DNA of 7,982 bases. It comes from an uncultured Opitutia bacterium (lineage in GTDB: Bacteria; Verrucomicrobiota; Verrucomicrobiia; Opitutales; Opitutaceae). Where the stretch lies: NCBI GenBank assembly GCA_937952235.1, contig CALFZM010000370.1, positions 1 to 7,982 of the forward strand, given 5' to 3'. The notes under the pieces were generated by a model that saw only the letters and a program-made list of their open reading frames with translations, searched no databases and was not told the DNA's origin. The position numbers and the translations under genes are program-made. Shown piece by piece: positions 1 to 6,670 of the stretch. Position 1 is the stretch's first letter. The number at the start of each line of letters is the position of its first letter.

Positions 1-51
1 GCCGCCGCCCGCGCCATCCTGAGCGAGCTGGCGGCCCCGGCGCCGGGTTGA
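1..51 (+). CDS. C-terminal end of an upstream protein (partial, unidentified)
   Basis: Reading from base 1 in frame gives 16 codons ending AAARAILSELAAPAPG and then TGA at 49-51. The alanine-rich helix-like run followed by a Pro/Gly tail is typical of a protein C-terminus in a high-GC genome. One other forward frame stops at about base 21 and the other runs to about base 81, so this frame is not the only open one. The fragment is too short to identify a family. About 80 bases separate it from ispD, so co-transcription is possible but unproven. The gap (52-132) shows no convincing terminator hairpin. Confidence 0.4.
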   Translation, partial: AAARAILSELAAPAPG

Positions 52-132
52 GCCGGACCCGAACCTTCCCACCGGCATGAGGGACCGGAAATCTCCCTCG
101 CGCCCGCCCTGCCTTCCCCGCCCTTTCGCCTC

Positions 133-816
133 ATGTCCCGCACCGCCGCCATCCTCCTCGCCGCCGGAAGCGGCTCCCGCATGCAGGGCACCGTGACCGA
201 CAAGGTGCTTGCTCCGCTCGCCGGACGGCCGGTTTTCGCCCACTCGGCCGCCGCCTTCATGCAGAGCGCGGTCGCCGACCTCTACGTCGTGGTCTATCGC
301 GACCAGCGCCAGATGATGGAGCTCTCGGCCTACACGCCGACGCCCTCGGTGCTGGTCCACGGGGGACGCGAGCGGCAGGACTCGGTCATGAACGCGTTGT
401 CGGCGCTGCCGGCCGACATCGAGCATGTCTTCATCCACGACTGCGCCCGCCCCCTGGTCCGGCCCGAACAGCTCGTCGCCCTGCACAAGATCGTGCGCCG
501 CGAGCACGCGGTCGTGCTCGCCCACCGCGTCACCGACACGATCAAGGAACACCGGGGCGACGGCCGGCTGCGCACGCTGGATCGCGCGCGCCTGTGGGCG
601 ATGGAGACGCCGCAGGTTTTTTCCCGCGAACTGATCGTGCGCGGCTACGGCCGCGTCGCGCGGCTCGGGCGGCACATCACCGATGACGCACAGGCCGTCG
701 AAATGCTCGGGCACCCCATCGCGCTGCTCGAGAACAGCCACCCGAATCCGAAACTCACCACCCCGGCCGACCTCGCCTTCCTCGCATTCCTGCTGCGGCC
801 GGATTCCGCGCCATGA
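133..816 (+). CDS. ispD: 2-C-methyl-D-erythritol 4-phosphate cytidylyltransferase (IspD)
   Basis: IspD transfers CMP from CTP to 2-C-methyl-D-erythritol 4-phosphate, the third step of the MEP (non-mevalonate) pathway to isoprenoid precursors, in the cytoplasm. The 227-residue length is normal for the family. Visible motifs are the N-terminal nucleotide-binding loop AAGSGSRM (residues 10-17) with Lys24 where the catalytic Lys of the family lies, GGRERQDSV (77-85), HDCARP (102-107) whose Asp103 matches the metal-binding Asp, DTIK (135-138), ETPQVF (158-163), TDDAQAVE (183-190), and NPKLTTPADL (205-214) with Lys207 in the place of the conserved substrate-binding Lys. The ATG start puts the beta-strand AAILLAAGSG right at the N-terminus, as expected. 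There is no Shine-Dalgarno sequence; the leader is strongly pyrimidine-rich. The stop codon overlaps the ispF start, so the two are very probably translationally coupled. Confidence 0.96.
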   Translation: MSRTAAILLAAGSGSRMQGTVTDKVLAPLAGRPVFAHSAAAFMQSAVADLYVVVYRDQRQMMELSAYTPTPSVLVHGGRERQDSVMNALSALPADIEHVFIHDCARPLVRPEQLVALHKIVRREHAVVLAHRVTDTIKEHRGDGRLRTLDRARLWAMETPQVFSRELIVRGYGRVARLGRHITDDAQAVEMLGHPIALLENSHPNPKLTTPADLAFLAFLLRPDSAP

Positions 817-1292
817 ACTTCCGCATCGGCCACGGCTACGACATCCACCGCCTCGTGCCGGGACGGCGGCTCGTGCTCGGGGGCGTCACGTTCGACACCG
901 ACTACGGCCTCGACGGCCACAGCGACGCCGACTGCGTCACCCACGCCATCTGCGACGCGCTGCTCGGCGCCGCCGGGCTGCCCGACATCGGTCATTTCTT
1001 TCCGAATACGGATCCGGCCTACCGGGACATCGACTCCCAGGTCCTGCTCGCTCGCGTGTGCGGCGAGCTCTCCCGCCGCGGCTTCGCCATCGGCAACATC
1101 GACGCGACCGTCATCGCGGAGAAGCCAAAGATCTTCCCGCAGCTCGCGGCGATGAAGGCCGCACTCGCGAAATCGACCCACCTCCCCCTGACGAACATCG
1201 GCCTCAAGGCGACGACCAACGAGGGCGTCGGCGACCTCGGCCGCGGCCTCGCCATCGCCGCCCATGCCGTGGCGCTGATCGCGAAGGTGTGA
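813..1292 (+). CDS. ispF: 2-C-methyl-D-erythritol 2,4-cyclodiphosphate synthase (IspF)
   Basis: IspF cyclises CDP-methylerythritol 2-phosphate to methylerythritol 2,4-cyclodiphosphate with release of CMP, two steps after IspD in the MEP pathway. Known family members are homotrimers with active sites at subunit interfaces. The 159 residues match the family length. The metal ligands are Asp10 and His12 in GYDIH and His44 in THAICDALLGAAGLPDIG. Other signatures are GHSDAD (35-40), FFPNTDP (62-68), the IDATVIAEKPKI strand (97-107 region) and the CDP-binding KATTNEGVG (132-140). Asn65 in FFPNTDP replaces the more common Asp, which I regard as tolerated variation. The ATG lies inside the end of ispD (ATGA overlap), indicating an operon. 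A gap of 244 bases containing palindromes separates it from the peptide-transport genes, so it probably closes its transcription unit, although no clear terminator with a T-run is visible. Confidence 0.96.
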   Translation: MNFRIGHGYDIHRLVPGRRLVLGGVTFDTDYGLDGHSDADCVTHAICDALLGAAGLPDIGHFFPNTDPAYRDIDSQVLLARVCGELSRRGFAIGNIDATVIAEKPKIFPQLAAMKAALAKSTHLPLTNIGLKATTNEGVGDLGRGLAIAAHAVALIAKV

Positions 1293-1408
1293 CCGTGACG
1301 CGCCGCGGGCGCGACCTTGAGCGGAAGGACCGGGGGACGTCCGGATGGCCGTCCGGAAAGGTGGCGCGACTCATGTTCAAGCCGCGGCGGACCGGTCCGT
1401 CGCACGTC

Positions 1409-1435
1409 AGCCGCCTGGGGACAGGCGGCTCCACC
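1409..1435 (-). repeat. REP-like hairpin element, copy 1 (inverted orientation)
   Basis: A perfect 9-bp stem (1409-1417 with 1422-1430) is closed by a 4-base loop (1418-1421, TCCC on the - strand) and followed by CCACC, which reads GGTGG on the - strand. Read on the - strand, the 27 bases match copy 2 at 4831-4857 except at two positions that pair with each other in the stem. The GGAG at the 5' foot resembles the conserved GTAG/GGAG tetranucleotide of REP elements. It sits in the ispF to oppA1 gap. It has no adjacent T-run, so it is not a standard intrinsic terminator. Confidence 0.7.
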
Positions 1436-1460
1436 CCAGCGTTCCAGCTCCGTGAACGCC

Positions 1461-1536
1461 GGGTTTCCCCGCGTTCCGGCTTTCCACGTCCGCCCTTCGG
1501 CTTTCAACTGCCTCACTGCCGCTTCGCCGGCGTCCG
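1461..1536 (+). other. Pyrimidine-rich leader before the first oppA
   Basis: By manual count 53 of these 76 bases are C or T. It contains degenerate repeats of TTCC/TTTC-type words. One word, GCGTTCCGGCT at 1471-1481, recurs with one mismatch at 1439-1449, 32 bases upstream. It ends directly at the ATG of the lipoprotein gene, where a purine-rich ribosome-binding site would normally be expected. It could be an untranslated leader or simply low-complexity spacer; no promoter boxes are convincing. Confidence 0.35.
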
Positions 1537-3177
1537 ATGCGTCTTCTTCCACCACGTTCCCTGCGCCGCCTTGCCGTCCGCGGTGCGGCGGCACTCCTCG
1601 TCGCCGCCGGCCTGGCCGGCTGCCTGCAGCGCGAGACCAATGTCCAACGCGGCGATCGCGAGCAGGTGCTGCATCGCGGCATGGGTGCCGACCCCAGCGA
1701 CCTCGATCCGCACCTGGCGGTCAACATTGCCGAGGCCGACCTCGCCTCCGCGTTGTTCGAGGGCCTCGTGGCGGAGGACCCGCAGGACCTGCGCCCCGTG
1801 CCGGGCGTGGCGACCCGCTGGGAGATCTCGCCCGACCAGCTCACGTACACGTTTCACCTGCGTCCGGAGGCGAAGTGGTCGGACGGGCGGCCGGTGACGG
1901 CGCAGGACTTCGTCGAGGGTTGGCGCCGGATGCTCACCCCCACGCTGGGCGCGGAAAACGCCGGGCTGCTCTACGTGCTGCAAGGCGGGGAGGCGTTTCA
2001 CAAAGGCGCGAACCGCGACTTCGGCGCCGTCGGCGTCAGCGCGGTCGATGCCGCCACGCTCCGCGTCCGGCTCGAGCACCCGACGCCGCATTTTCTTTCC
2101 CTGCTCACGCACCCTGCCTGGCTGCCGGTGTCGCTGCCCGCCGTCGCCGCCCATGGCGACCCTTTCGCGCGGGGCAATGCGTGGACCCGGCCGGGCCGGC
2201 TCGTCGGCAACGGCCCGTTCCGCCTGACGGAGTGGGCGCCCAACCGCCGGATCGTGGTGGAAAAGTCGCCGACCTACTGGGACGCCGCCCGCGTGCGGCT
2301 GAACGCCATCCACTTCCACCCGATCGACAACCCCGATGCGGAGGAGCGTGCGTTCCGCTCGGGCCAGTTGCACCTCACCTACGTGCTGCCCTACGGGAAG
2401 ATCGAGGCGTACCGCCAGAATTCGCCGGAGCTCCTGCGTACGGATCCCTACCTCAACACATACTTCTTCCGGCTCAACGTGCGGCAGGCGCCGTTGAACA
2501 ACGAGCGTGTGCGCCGCGCGCTCGCCCTGGCGGTCGATCGCACGGCGATCGTCGAAAAAATCCTGCGCGGCGGACAGCGGCCGGCGTTCTCCCTCACGCC
2601 GCCGGGCCTGCCCGGCTACACGCCGCCCGCGGGCTCCGGAACGGACCCGGACGCCGCCCGCGCGCTGCTGGCCGAGGCGGGCTTCCCCGGCGGGCGCGGC
2701 CTGCCGCCGCTGGAGCTGCTGTTCAACACCTCGGGCAACCACCGGCTGATTGCCGAGGCCGTGCAGGAAATGTGGCGCCGCGAACTCGGCGTGGAGGTGC
2801 GGCTCACGAACCAGGAATTCAAGGTCGTGCTCAGCGAACGCCGCGCCGGGCGCTACCAGATGATGCTGTCGGACTGGGTCGGCGATTACCTCGACGCCAC
2901 GACCTTCCTCGACCTTTGGCGGAGCGACAGCGGCAACAATCACACCGGCTGGACGAACCCGAAGTACGACGCGCTGCTCTTCGCCGCCGCCCGCACCGCG
3001 GATCCGGTCGCACGGGCGAGCCAGTTGCGGGAGGCCGAGCAGCTCATGCTGGAGTCGGCGCCGATCATCCCGGTTTATCACAACACCCACGTCTTCCTCG
3101 TGCAGCCATCGGTGCGGGGCTGGCACCGCACGCTCCTCGACCACCACCCGTACAAACATGTCTGGCTGGAGAAATAA
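1537..3177 (+). CDS. oppA: Peptide ABC transporter substrate-binding lipoprotein, OppA-type (first of three)
   Basis: Family 5 extracellular solute-binding protein, predicted to capture oligopeptides and hand them to the OppBC permease. The N-terminus is a lipoprotein signal: a basic start (RSLRRLAVR), a hydrophobic core and the lipobox LAGC with Cys29 as the lipidation site. OppA landmarks follow in order: DPSDLDPH (52-59), LFEGL (73-77), YTFHLRPEAKWSDGRPVTAQDF (about 104-125), GNGPFRLTEW (224-233), TYWD (246-249), YLNTYFFRLN (305-314), VRRALALAVDR (325-335), LLAEAGFP (377-384), LFNTSGNHR (395-403) and DWVGDY (446-451). Asp450 aligns with the E. coli OppA Asp that binds the peptide amino terminus. 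The 546 residues are close to E. coli OppA. The ATG at 1537 gives a typical signal peptide, but no Shine-Dalgarno sequence is seen. By eye it is much closer to the third paralogue than to the second. Its natural ligand cannot be told from sequence. Confidence 0.93.
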   Translation: MRLLPPRSLRRLAVRGAAALLVAAGLAGCLQRETNVQRGDREQVLHRGMGADPSDLDPHLAVNIAEADLASALFEGLVAEDPQDLRPVPGVATRWEISPDQLTYTFHLRPEAKWSDGRPVTAQDFVEGWRRMLTPTLGAENAGLLYVLQGGEAFHKGANRDFGAVGVSAVDAATLRVRLEHPTPHFLSLLTHPAWLPVSLPAVAAHGDPFARGNAWTRPGRLVGNGPFRLTEWAPNRRIVVEKSPTYWDAARVRLNAIHFHPIDNPDAEERAFRSGQLHLTYVLPYGKIEAYRQNSPELLRTDPYLNTYFFRLNVRQAPLNNERVRRALALAVDRTAIVEKILRGGQRPAFSLTPPGLPGYTPPAGSGTDPDAARALLAEAGFPGGRGLPPLELLFNTSGNHRLIAEAVQEMWRRELGVEVRLTNQEFKVVLSERRAGRYQMMLSDWVGDYLDATTFLDLWRSDSGNNHTGWTNPKYDALLFAAARTADPVARASQLREAEQLMLESAPIIPVYHNTHVFLVQPSVRGWHRTLLDHHPYKHVWLEK

Positions 3178-4819
3178 CTCCGCCGGCTGCCCGCGCGGAA
3201 CGTCGACACCGCGGCGAACGGCCGTGCGCGCGATCCGCCGCTTCGTTCCCTTCCTCCTGGCCGCCGCCCTCGCGTTCACGGGGTGTGGCCGGAAGGAAAC
3301 GGCCGCCGGCACCCCGGCGCAGGTGCTGCGCCTCAGCCAGCGCAACGAGCCTGGCGACCTCGATCCCGCGAAAGTCACACTTCCGGACGAGTTCGGGCTC
3401 CTGCGCGCCGTCCTGGAAGGACTGCTGCGGCCCGGGGTGGACGGCGGCGAGCCGCGACCGGGCGTGGCGGAGCGGTACGAGGTTTCGGCCGACGGCCTCA
3501 CGTATGTGTTTCACCTGCGCGCCGACGCCCGGTGGTCGGACGGGGAACCGGTGACGGCGGCGCAGTTCGTGGCGGCCTATCGCCGGTTGCTCACGCCCGC
3601 GACGGCGGCGCCGAAGGCCGCGGTGTTTTTCCCGGTGCGGCACGCACGCGCGTTCGTCGCGGGCACGCTCACGGACTTCGACGCCGTCGGCTTTCGCGTC
3701 GTGGATCCGCGCACCCTGGTCATCACCCTCGAGCAGCCGACGCCGCGCTTCCCGCACTACGTCGCGAGCGGACCGTGGCTGCCGGTGCGCACCGACGTGG
3801 TGGCGAAACACGGGCGGACCTGGACGCAGCCGCAGCATTTCGTCGGCAACGGCCCGTTCACGCTCGCGGAGTGGCGGCCCGACCAGCGTCTCGTGATGAA
3901 GCGTAACCCGCGCTGGCACGGCGCCGCCGGCGTGCGGCTGGACGAACTGCATTTCGTGCGGCTCGACAGCGCCGACGGCGAAGACCGCGCGTACCGGGCC
4001 GGGCAGGTCGACGCGACCATGGCCGTGCCCACGAGCCGGATCGAGGTGTACGCGCAGGAGCGGCCGGAGGAACTCCGCCGCCAGCCGATGTTCGAGACGC
4101 GTTACCTCGCCTTCAACTGCGGGCGCCCCGCGCTGCGCGATCCGCGCGTGCGCCGCGCGCTGGCGCTCGCCCTCGACCGTGCGGCGCTCGTCGATCGCGT
4201 GCTGCGCGGCGGACAGCCCGTGGCCGCGACCCTGGTGCCCCCGGCGCTGGCGGGCGGGGCCGCGACGTCGCCCCACGCCTTCCGCTACGATCCCGCCGCC
4301 GCGCAACGCCTGCTGGCGGAGGCGGGGTTTCCCGGCGGCGCGGGCTTTCCGACCCTGGAAGTGACCGCCTGGTCAAGTTCTCAGGTGCCGGTGCTCGAGG
4401 CGATCCAGGCCGGCTGGAAACGGGACCTCGGCATCGCCGTCACGCTCGCGACGCGCGAAGCGAGGGTGCACCTGAGCGCCCTCGCGAGCGGCGACTACGA
4501 CATCGGTTTCGTGACCTCGATCCCGGACGTCGCCGACCCGCTGCAGGTGCTCGGCGACTTCACGAGCGGCGCGCCCGAGAACTATCCGCAATGGCGCGAT
4601 CCCGCCTTCGACGCCGCCCTCGCCCGGGCCGCGACGCTCGCCGATGCGTCGGCGAGACAAGCCGCCCTGCGGGACGCGGAAGACCTCCTGCTCGCCGCCG
4701 CGCCGCTCGCGCCCGTGTATTTCAACGCGAAGATCTGGCTGCTCTCGCCGCGCGTCCGCGGCTGGGAGGAGGACGGCCTCTGGGGCCGGTGCTACGACGG
4801 GATGCGTTTGGTGCCCTGA
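3158..4819 (+). CDS. Divergent OppA-type substrate-binding lipoprotein (second of three)
   Basis: Family 5 solute-binding lipoprotein with the general OppA frame: EPGDLDP (64-70), YVFHLRADARWSDGEPVTAAQF (about 116-137), GNGPFTLAEW (230-239), VRRALALALDR (331-341) and LLAEAGFPGG (385-394). The lipobox is relaxed, FTGC, with Cys43. The ATG at 3158 overlaps the preceding gene by 20 bases and gives a 42-residue signal region whose first 22 residues look non-functional. The in-frame GTG at 3224 would give a compact signal (MRAIRRFVPFLLAAALAFTGC, Cys21) and 531 residues, and may be the true start. Ligand-pocket motifs seen in both neighbours are changed: the NTS-NH segment reads AWSSSQVP (404-411), the Trp before the peptide-binding Asp is Ser454 (Asp457 is kept), and the NN-W segment is GAPENYPQW (471-479). 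The C-terminus LWGRCYDGMRLVP lacks the shared HPYKH-W ending. It probably binds another ligand; that is inference. Confidence 0.88.
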   Translation: MSGWRNNSAGCPRGTSTPRRTAVRAIRRFVPFLLAAALAFTGCGRKETAAGTPAQVLRLSQRNEPGDLDPAKVTLPDEFGLLRAVLEGLLRPGVDGGEPRPGVAERYEVSADGLTYVFHLRADARWSDGEPVTAAQFVAAYRRLLTPATAAPKAAVFFPVRHARAFVAGTLTDFDAVGFRVVDPRTLVITLEQPTPRFPHYVASGPWLPVRTDVVAKHGRTWTQPQHFVGNGPFTLAEWRPDQRLVMKRNPRWHGAAGVRLDELHFVRLDSADGEDRAYRAGQVDATMAVPTSRIEVYAQERPEELRRQPMFETRYLAFNCGRPALRDPRVRRALALALDRAALVDRVLRGGQPVAATLVPPALAGGAATSPHAFRYDPAAAQRLLAEAGFPGGAGFPTLEVTAWSSSQVPVLEAIQAGWKRDLGIAVTLATREARVHLSALASGDYDIGFVTSIPDVADPLQVLGDFTSGAPENYPQWRDPAFDAALARAATLADASARQAALRDAEDLLLAAAPLAPVYFNAKIWLLSPRVRGWEEDGLWGRCYDGMRLVP

Positions 4820-4830
4820 TGCTCCGGCCG

Positions 4831-4857
4831 GGTGGAGCAGCCTGTCCCCAGGCTGCT
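4831..4857 (+). repeat. REP-like hairpin element, copy 2
   Basis: GGTGG is followed by a perfect 9-bp stem (4836-4844 with 4849-4857) closed by the loop TCCC (4845-4848). The stem foot contains GGAG (4834-4837). It lies 11 bases after the stop of the second binding-protein gene and is followed by a run of eight G (4858-4865), not by T, so it is not a classical terminator. It could still protect the upstream mRNA from 3' exonucleases, as intercistronic REP hairpins do. Apart from two mutually paired stem bases it equals the reverse complement of copy 1. Confidence 0.72.
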
Positions 4858-4943
4858 GGGGGGGGAAAGCGACCGTCTCGTGGCGCCCGTGCTCACCGTC
4901 CGCTCATGCTTGCAGCGACACGCCGACGGGCTTTCCTCCGCCT

Positions 4944-6599
4944 ATGCTGCACCGACTCCCCGCCCTGTTCGCCATCGCGGTCGCCGTCCTGTTCAGCGCG
5001 GCCTGCGGCAAGAAGGAAACCCCGCCGCCCGCGGGGGCCAAGTCGGCGGCCGCCCGGCCCGGCGGCATGGCGGCGGAACAAATCTGGAAGGTGAGCAACG
5101 GCACGGAGCCGCAGGACCTCGACCCGCAGAACGTGACGGGCGTGCCCGAGCACAAGCTCATGATGGCGTTCTTCGAGGGACTCGCCGCGGAGGATCCGAA
5201 GGACCTCTCGCCCGTGCCGGGCCTGGCCGAGCGCTGGGAGATCTCCGCCGACGGCAAGGTGTATACCTTCCACCTGCGGGAGAACCTGAAGTGGTCCGAC
5301 GGCGTGCCGATCACCGTCGACGGGATCATCGAGTCGTATCAGCGGATGCTCTCGCCGAAGATGGCGGCGGAATACGCCTACCTGATCTACAATTTCGTCG
5401 CCGGCGCGAAGGACTTCTATGAGGGGCGGATCACCGACTTCGCGCAGGTCGGCTTCAGGAAAACCGGCGAGCGCACGCTCCAGGTCACGTTGCGCAATGC
5501 GACGCCGTACCTCATCAAGATCATCGCGAGCCACTACGCGTGGACCCCGGTGCCGGTGCACGTGATCAAGAAATTCGGGGCGCTCGACCAGAAACGCACG
5601 CCATGGACGCGGCCCGGCAACTTCGTCACGAGCGGCCCGTTCCGGTTGAAGGAGTGGCTGCCCAACCGCCGGATCGTCGCCGCGCGCAATCCGCATTATT
5701 GGGACGCGCAAACCGTGAAGCTGGACGAGATCCATTTCCTGCCGACGGAGGACGTGGCGACCGACGAGCGCAATTTCCGCACCGGCCAGGTGCACATGAC
5801 CAACACGCTTCCGGCGGCCAAGATCGATGTCTACCGGAAGGAGAATCCCGAGTCCCTTCGCATCGACCCGTACCTCGGCATCTATTTCTTCCGCTGCAAC
5901 GTCTCCCGTCCTCCGCTCAACGACAAGCGCGTGCGCCGCGCCCTCGCGCTCGCGATCGACCGCGAGAGCCTGGTCACCAACGTGACGCGCGGCGACCAGA
6001 TCCCAGCCTACGGGATCTGCTATCCCGGCACCGCCGGTTACACGCCCCGCGCGCGGCTCCAGGGCTCGCTCGAGGAGGCGAAACGGCTGCTGGCGGAGGC
6101 GGGTTTCCCCGAGGGCCGCGGCATGCCGACGATCGAGCTGCTCTACAACACCTCCGAAAACCACCGCACCATCGCCGAGGCCATCCAGCAGATGTGGCGG
6201 CGGAACCTGGGCGTGAACATCTCGCTGCTGAACCAGGAGTGGAAGGTGTACCTCGACATGCAGCACTCGAAAAACTTCACGCTCCAGCGCGGCGGCTGGA
6301 TCGCGGACTACCTCGACCCCCACGTGTTCTACGAGATCTGGGAGACGGGCAGCGGCAACAACGACACCAACTGGAGCAACGCCGAATATGACCAGCTGCT
6401 CCAGCAGGCGCTCGCGGCCAGGAACGACCCGGAGCGCTACGAGATCTACCAGAAGATGGAGGCCATCCTCGTCGACGACCTGCCCGTCCTGCCGATCTAC
6501 TACTACACGTCGGTCCGCGCCTTCAGCCCGAAGGTGAAAGGCTATTACCCGACCCTGCTGGACAACCATCCGTACAAGCACATCTGGATCGAGCAATGA
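4944..6599 (+). CDS. oppA: Peptide ABC transporter substrate-binding lipoprotein, OppA (third of three)
   Basis: This is the closest of the three to classical OppA. The chosen ATG gives a short lipoprotein signal, MLHRLPALFAIAVAVLFSAAC, with Cys21, followed by a Lys/Pro/Ala/Gly linker to about residue 42. The open frame extends 100 codons upstream from 4644, but that part overlaps the preceding gene out of frame and crosses the hairpin repeat, so it is rejected. Landmarks: EPQDLDPQNVTGVPEHKLM (55-73), FFEGL (76-80), TFHLRENLKWSDGVPIT (108-124), TSGPFRLKEWLPNRRIV (229-245), NPHYWD (249-254), VRRALALAIDR (330-340), LLYNTSENHR (399-408), LLNQEWKVYLD (428-438), GGWIADY (450-456) and GNNDTNW (471-477). 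Asp455 matches the peptide N-terminus-binding Asp of E. coli OppA, and the adjoining Trp452 is kept. The 551 residues match family length. It lies next to oppB, with a 116-base gap holding further hairpin repeats, so it is the most likely main partner of the permease. Confidence 0.95.
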   Translation: MLHRLPALFAIAVAVLFSAACGKKETPPPAGAKSAAARPGGMAAEQIWKVSNGTEPQDLDPQNVTGVPEHKLMMAFFEGLAAEDPKDLSPVPGLAERWEISADGKVYTFHLRENLKWSDGVPITVDGIIESYQRMLSPKMAAEYAYLIYNFVAGAKDFYEGRITDFAQVGFRKTGERTLQVTLRNATPYLIKIIASHYAWTPVPVHVIKKFGALDQKRTPWTRPGNFVTSGPFRLKEWLPNRRIVAARNPHYWDAQTVKLDEIHFLPTEDVATDERNFRTGQVHMTNTLPAAKIDVYRKENPESLRIDPYLGIYFFRCNVSRPPLNDKRVRRALALAIDRESLVTNVTRGDQIPAYGICYPGTAGYTPRARLQGSLEEAKRLLAEAGFPEGRGMPTIELLYNTSENHRTIAEAIQQMWRRNLGVNISLLNQEWKVYLDMQHSKNFTLQRGGWIADYLDPHVFYEIWETGSGNNDTNWSNAEYDQLLQQALAARNDPERYEIYQKMEAILVDDLPVLPIYYYTSVRAFSPKVKGYYPTLLDNHPYKHIWIEQ

Positions 6600-6603
6600 C
6601 CAC

Positions 6604-6629
6604 GGTGGAGCAGCATGTCCCTCGCTGCT
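6604..6629 (+). repeat. REP-like hairpin element, copy 3 (degenerate stem)
   Basis: It begins GGTGGAGCAGC like copy 2 and keeps TGTCCC. The inner stem has decayed: only AGCAGC (6609-6614) pairs with GCTGCT (6624-6629), with nine unpaired bases between. It is 26 bases long, one shorter than copies 1 and 2. It starts five bases after the stop codon of the third binding-protein gene. Confidence 0.6.
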
Positions 6630-6653
6630 GCGGCCGGGGACGGCCGCGCTCCC
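6630..6653 (-). repeat. REP-like hairpin, probable copy 4 in inverted orientation
   Basis: A perfect 7-bp stem (6630-6636 with 6641-6647) is closed by a 4-base loop that reads TCCC on the - strand. It is followed by GCTCCC, so the - strand reads GGGAGC before the stem, mirroring the GGAGC foot of the other copies. The stem sequence differs from copies 1 and 2, so this assignment rests on architecture (GGAG foot, GC stem, GTCCCC) rather than identity. It abuts copy 3 directly, forming an inverted pair. Confidence 0.5.
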
Positions 6654-6670
6654 GGGCGATCCGGATCGGT

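Noticed and set aside
813..1292. Asn65 in the IspF FFPNTDP motif as a loss of function
   Set aside because: All metal ligands and the CDP-binding motif are intact, and this position varies in the family as far as I recall.
1299..1313. Short stem-loop after ispF as an intrinsic terminator
   Set aside because: Only a 6-bp stem with a 3-base loop, and no T-run follows, so the call would not be reliable.
1513..3501. 662-codon open frame on the - strand opposite the first oppA
   Set aside because: Antisense shadow of a high-GC gene. The predicted protein is Arg/Ala/Gly-rich with no recognisable motifs, while the + strand encodes a clear OppA.
1317..3554. 745-codon + strand open frame crossing the gap and the first oppA in another frame
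   Set aside because: It is an Arg/Pro/Gly/Ala-rich out-of-frame reading of the gap and oppA1; no family resemblance.
3065..4306. 413-codon open frame on the - strand opposite the second oppA
   Set aside because: Antisense shadow with biased composition and no motifs.
4644..4943. 100-codon N-terminal extension of the third oppA frame
   Set aside because: It overlaps the end of the second oppA in another frame and passes through the hairpin repeat; the lipoprotein signal begins at 4944.
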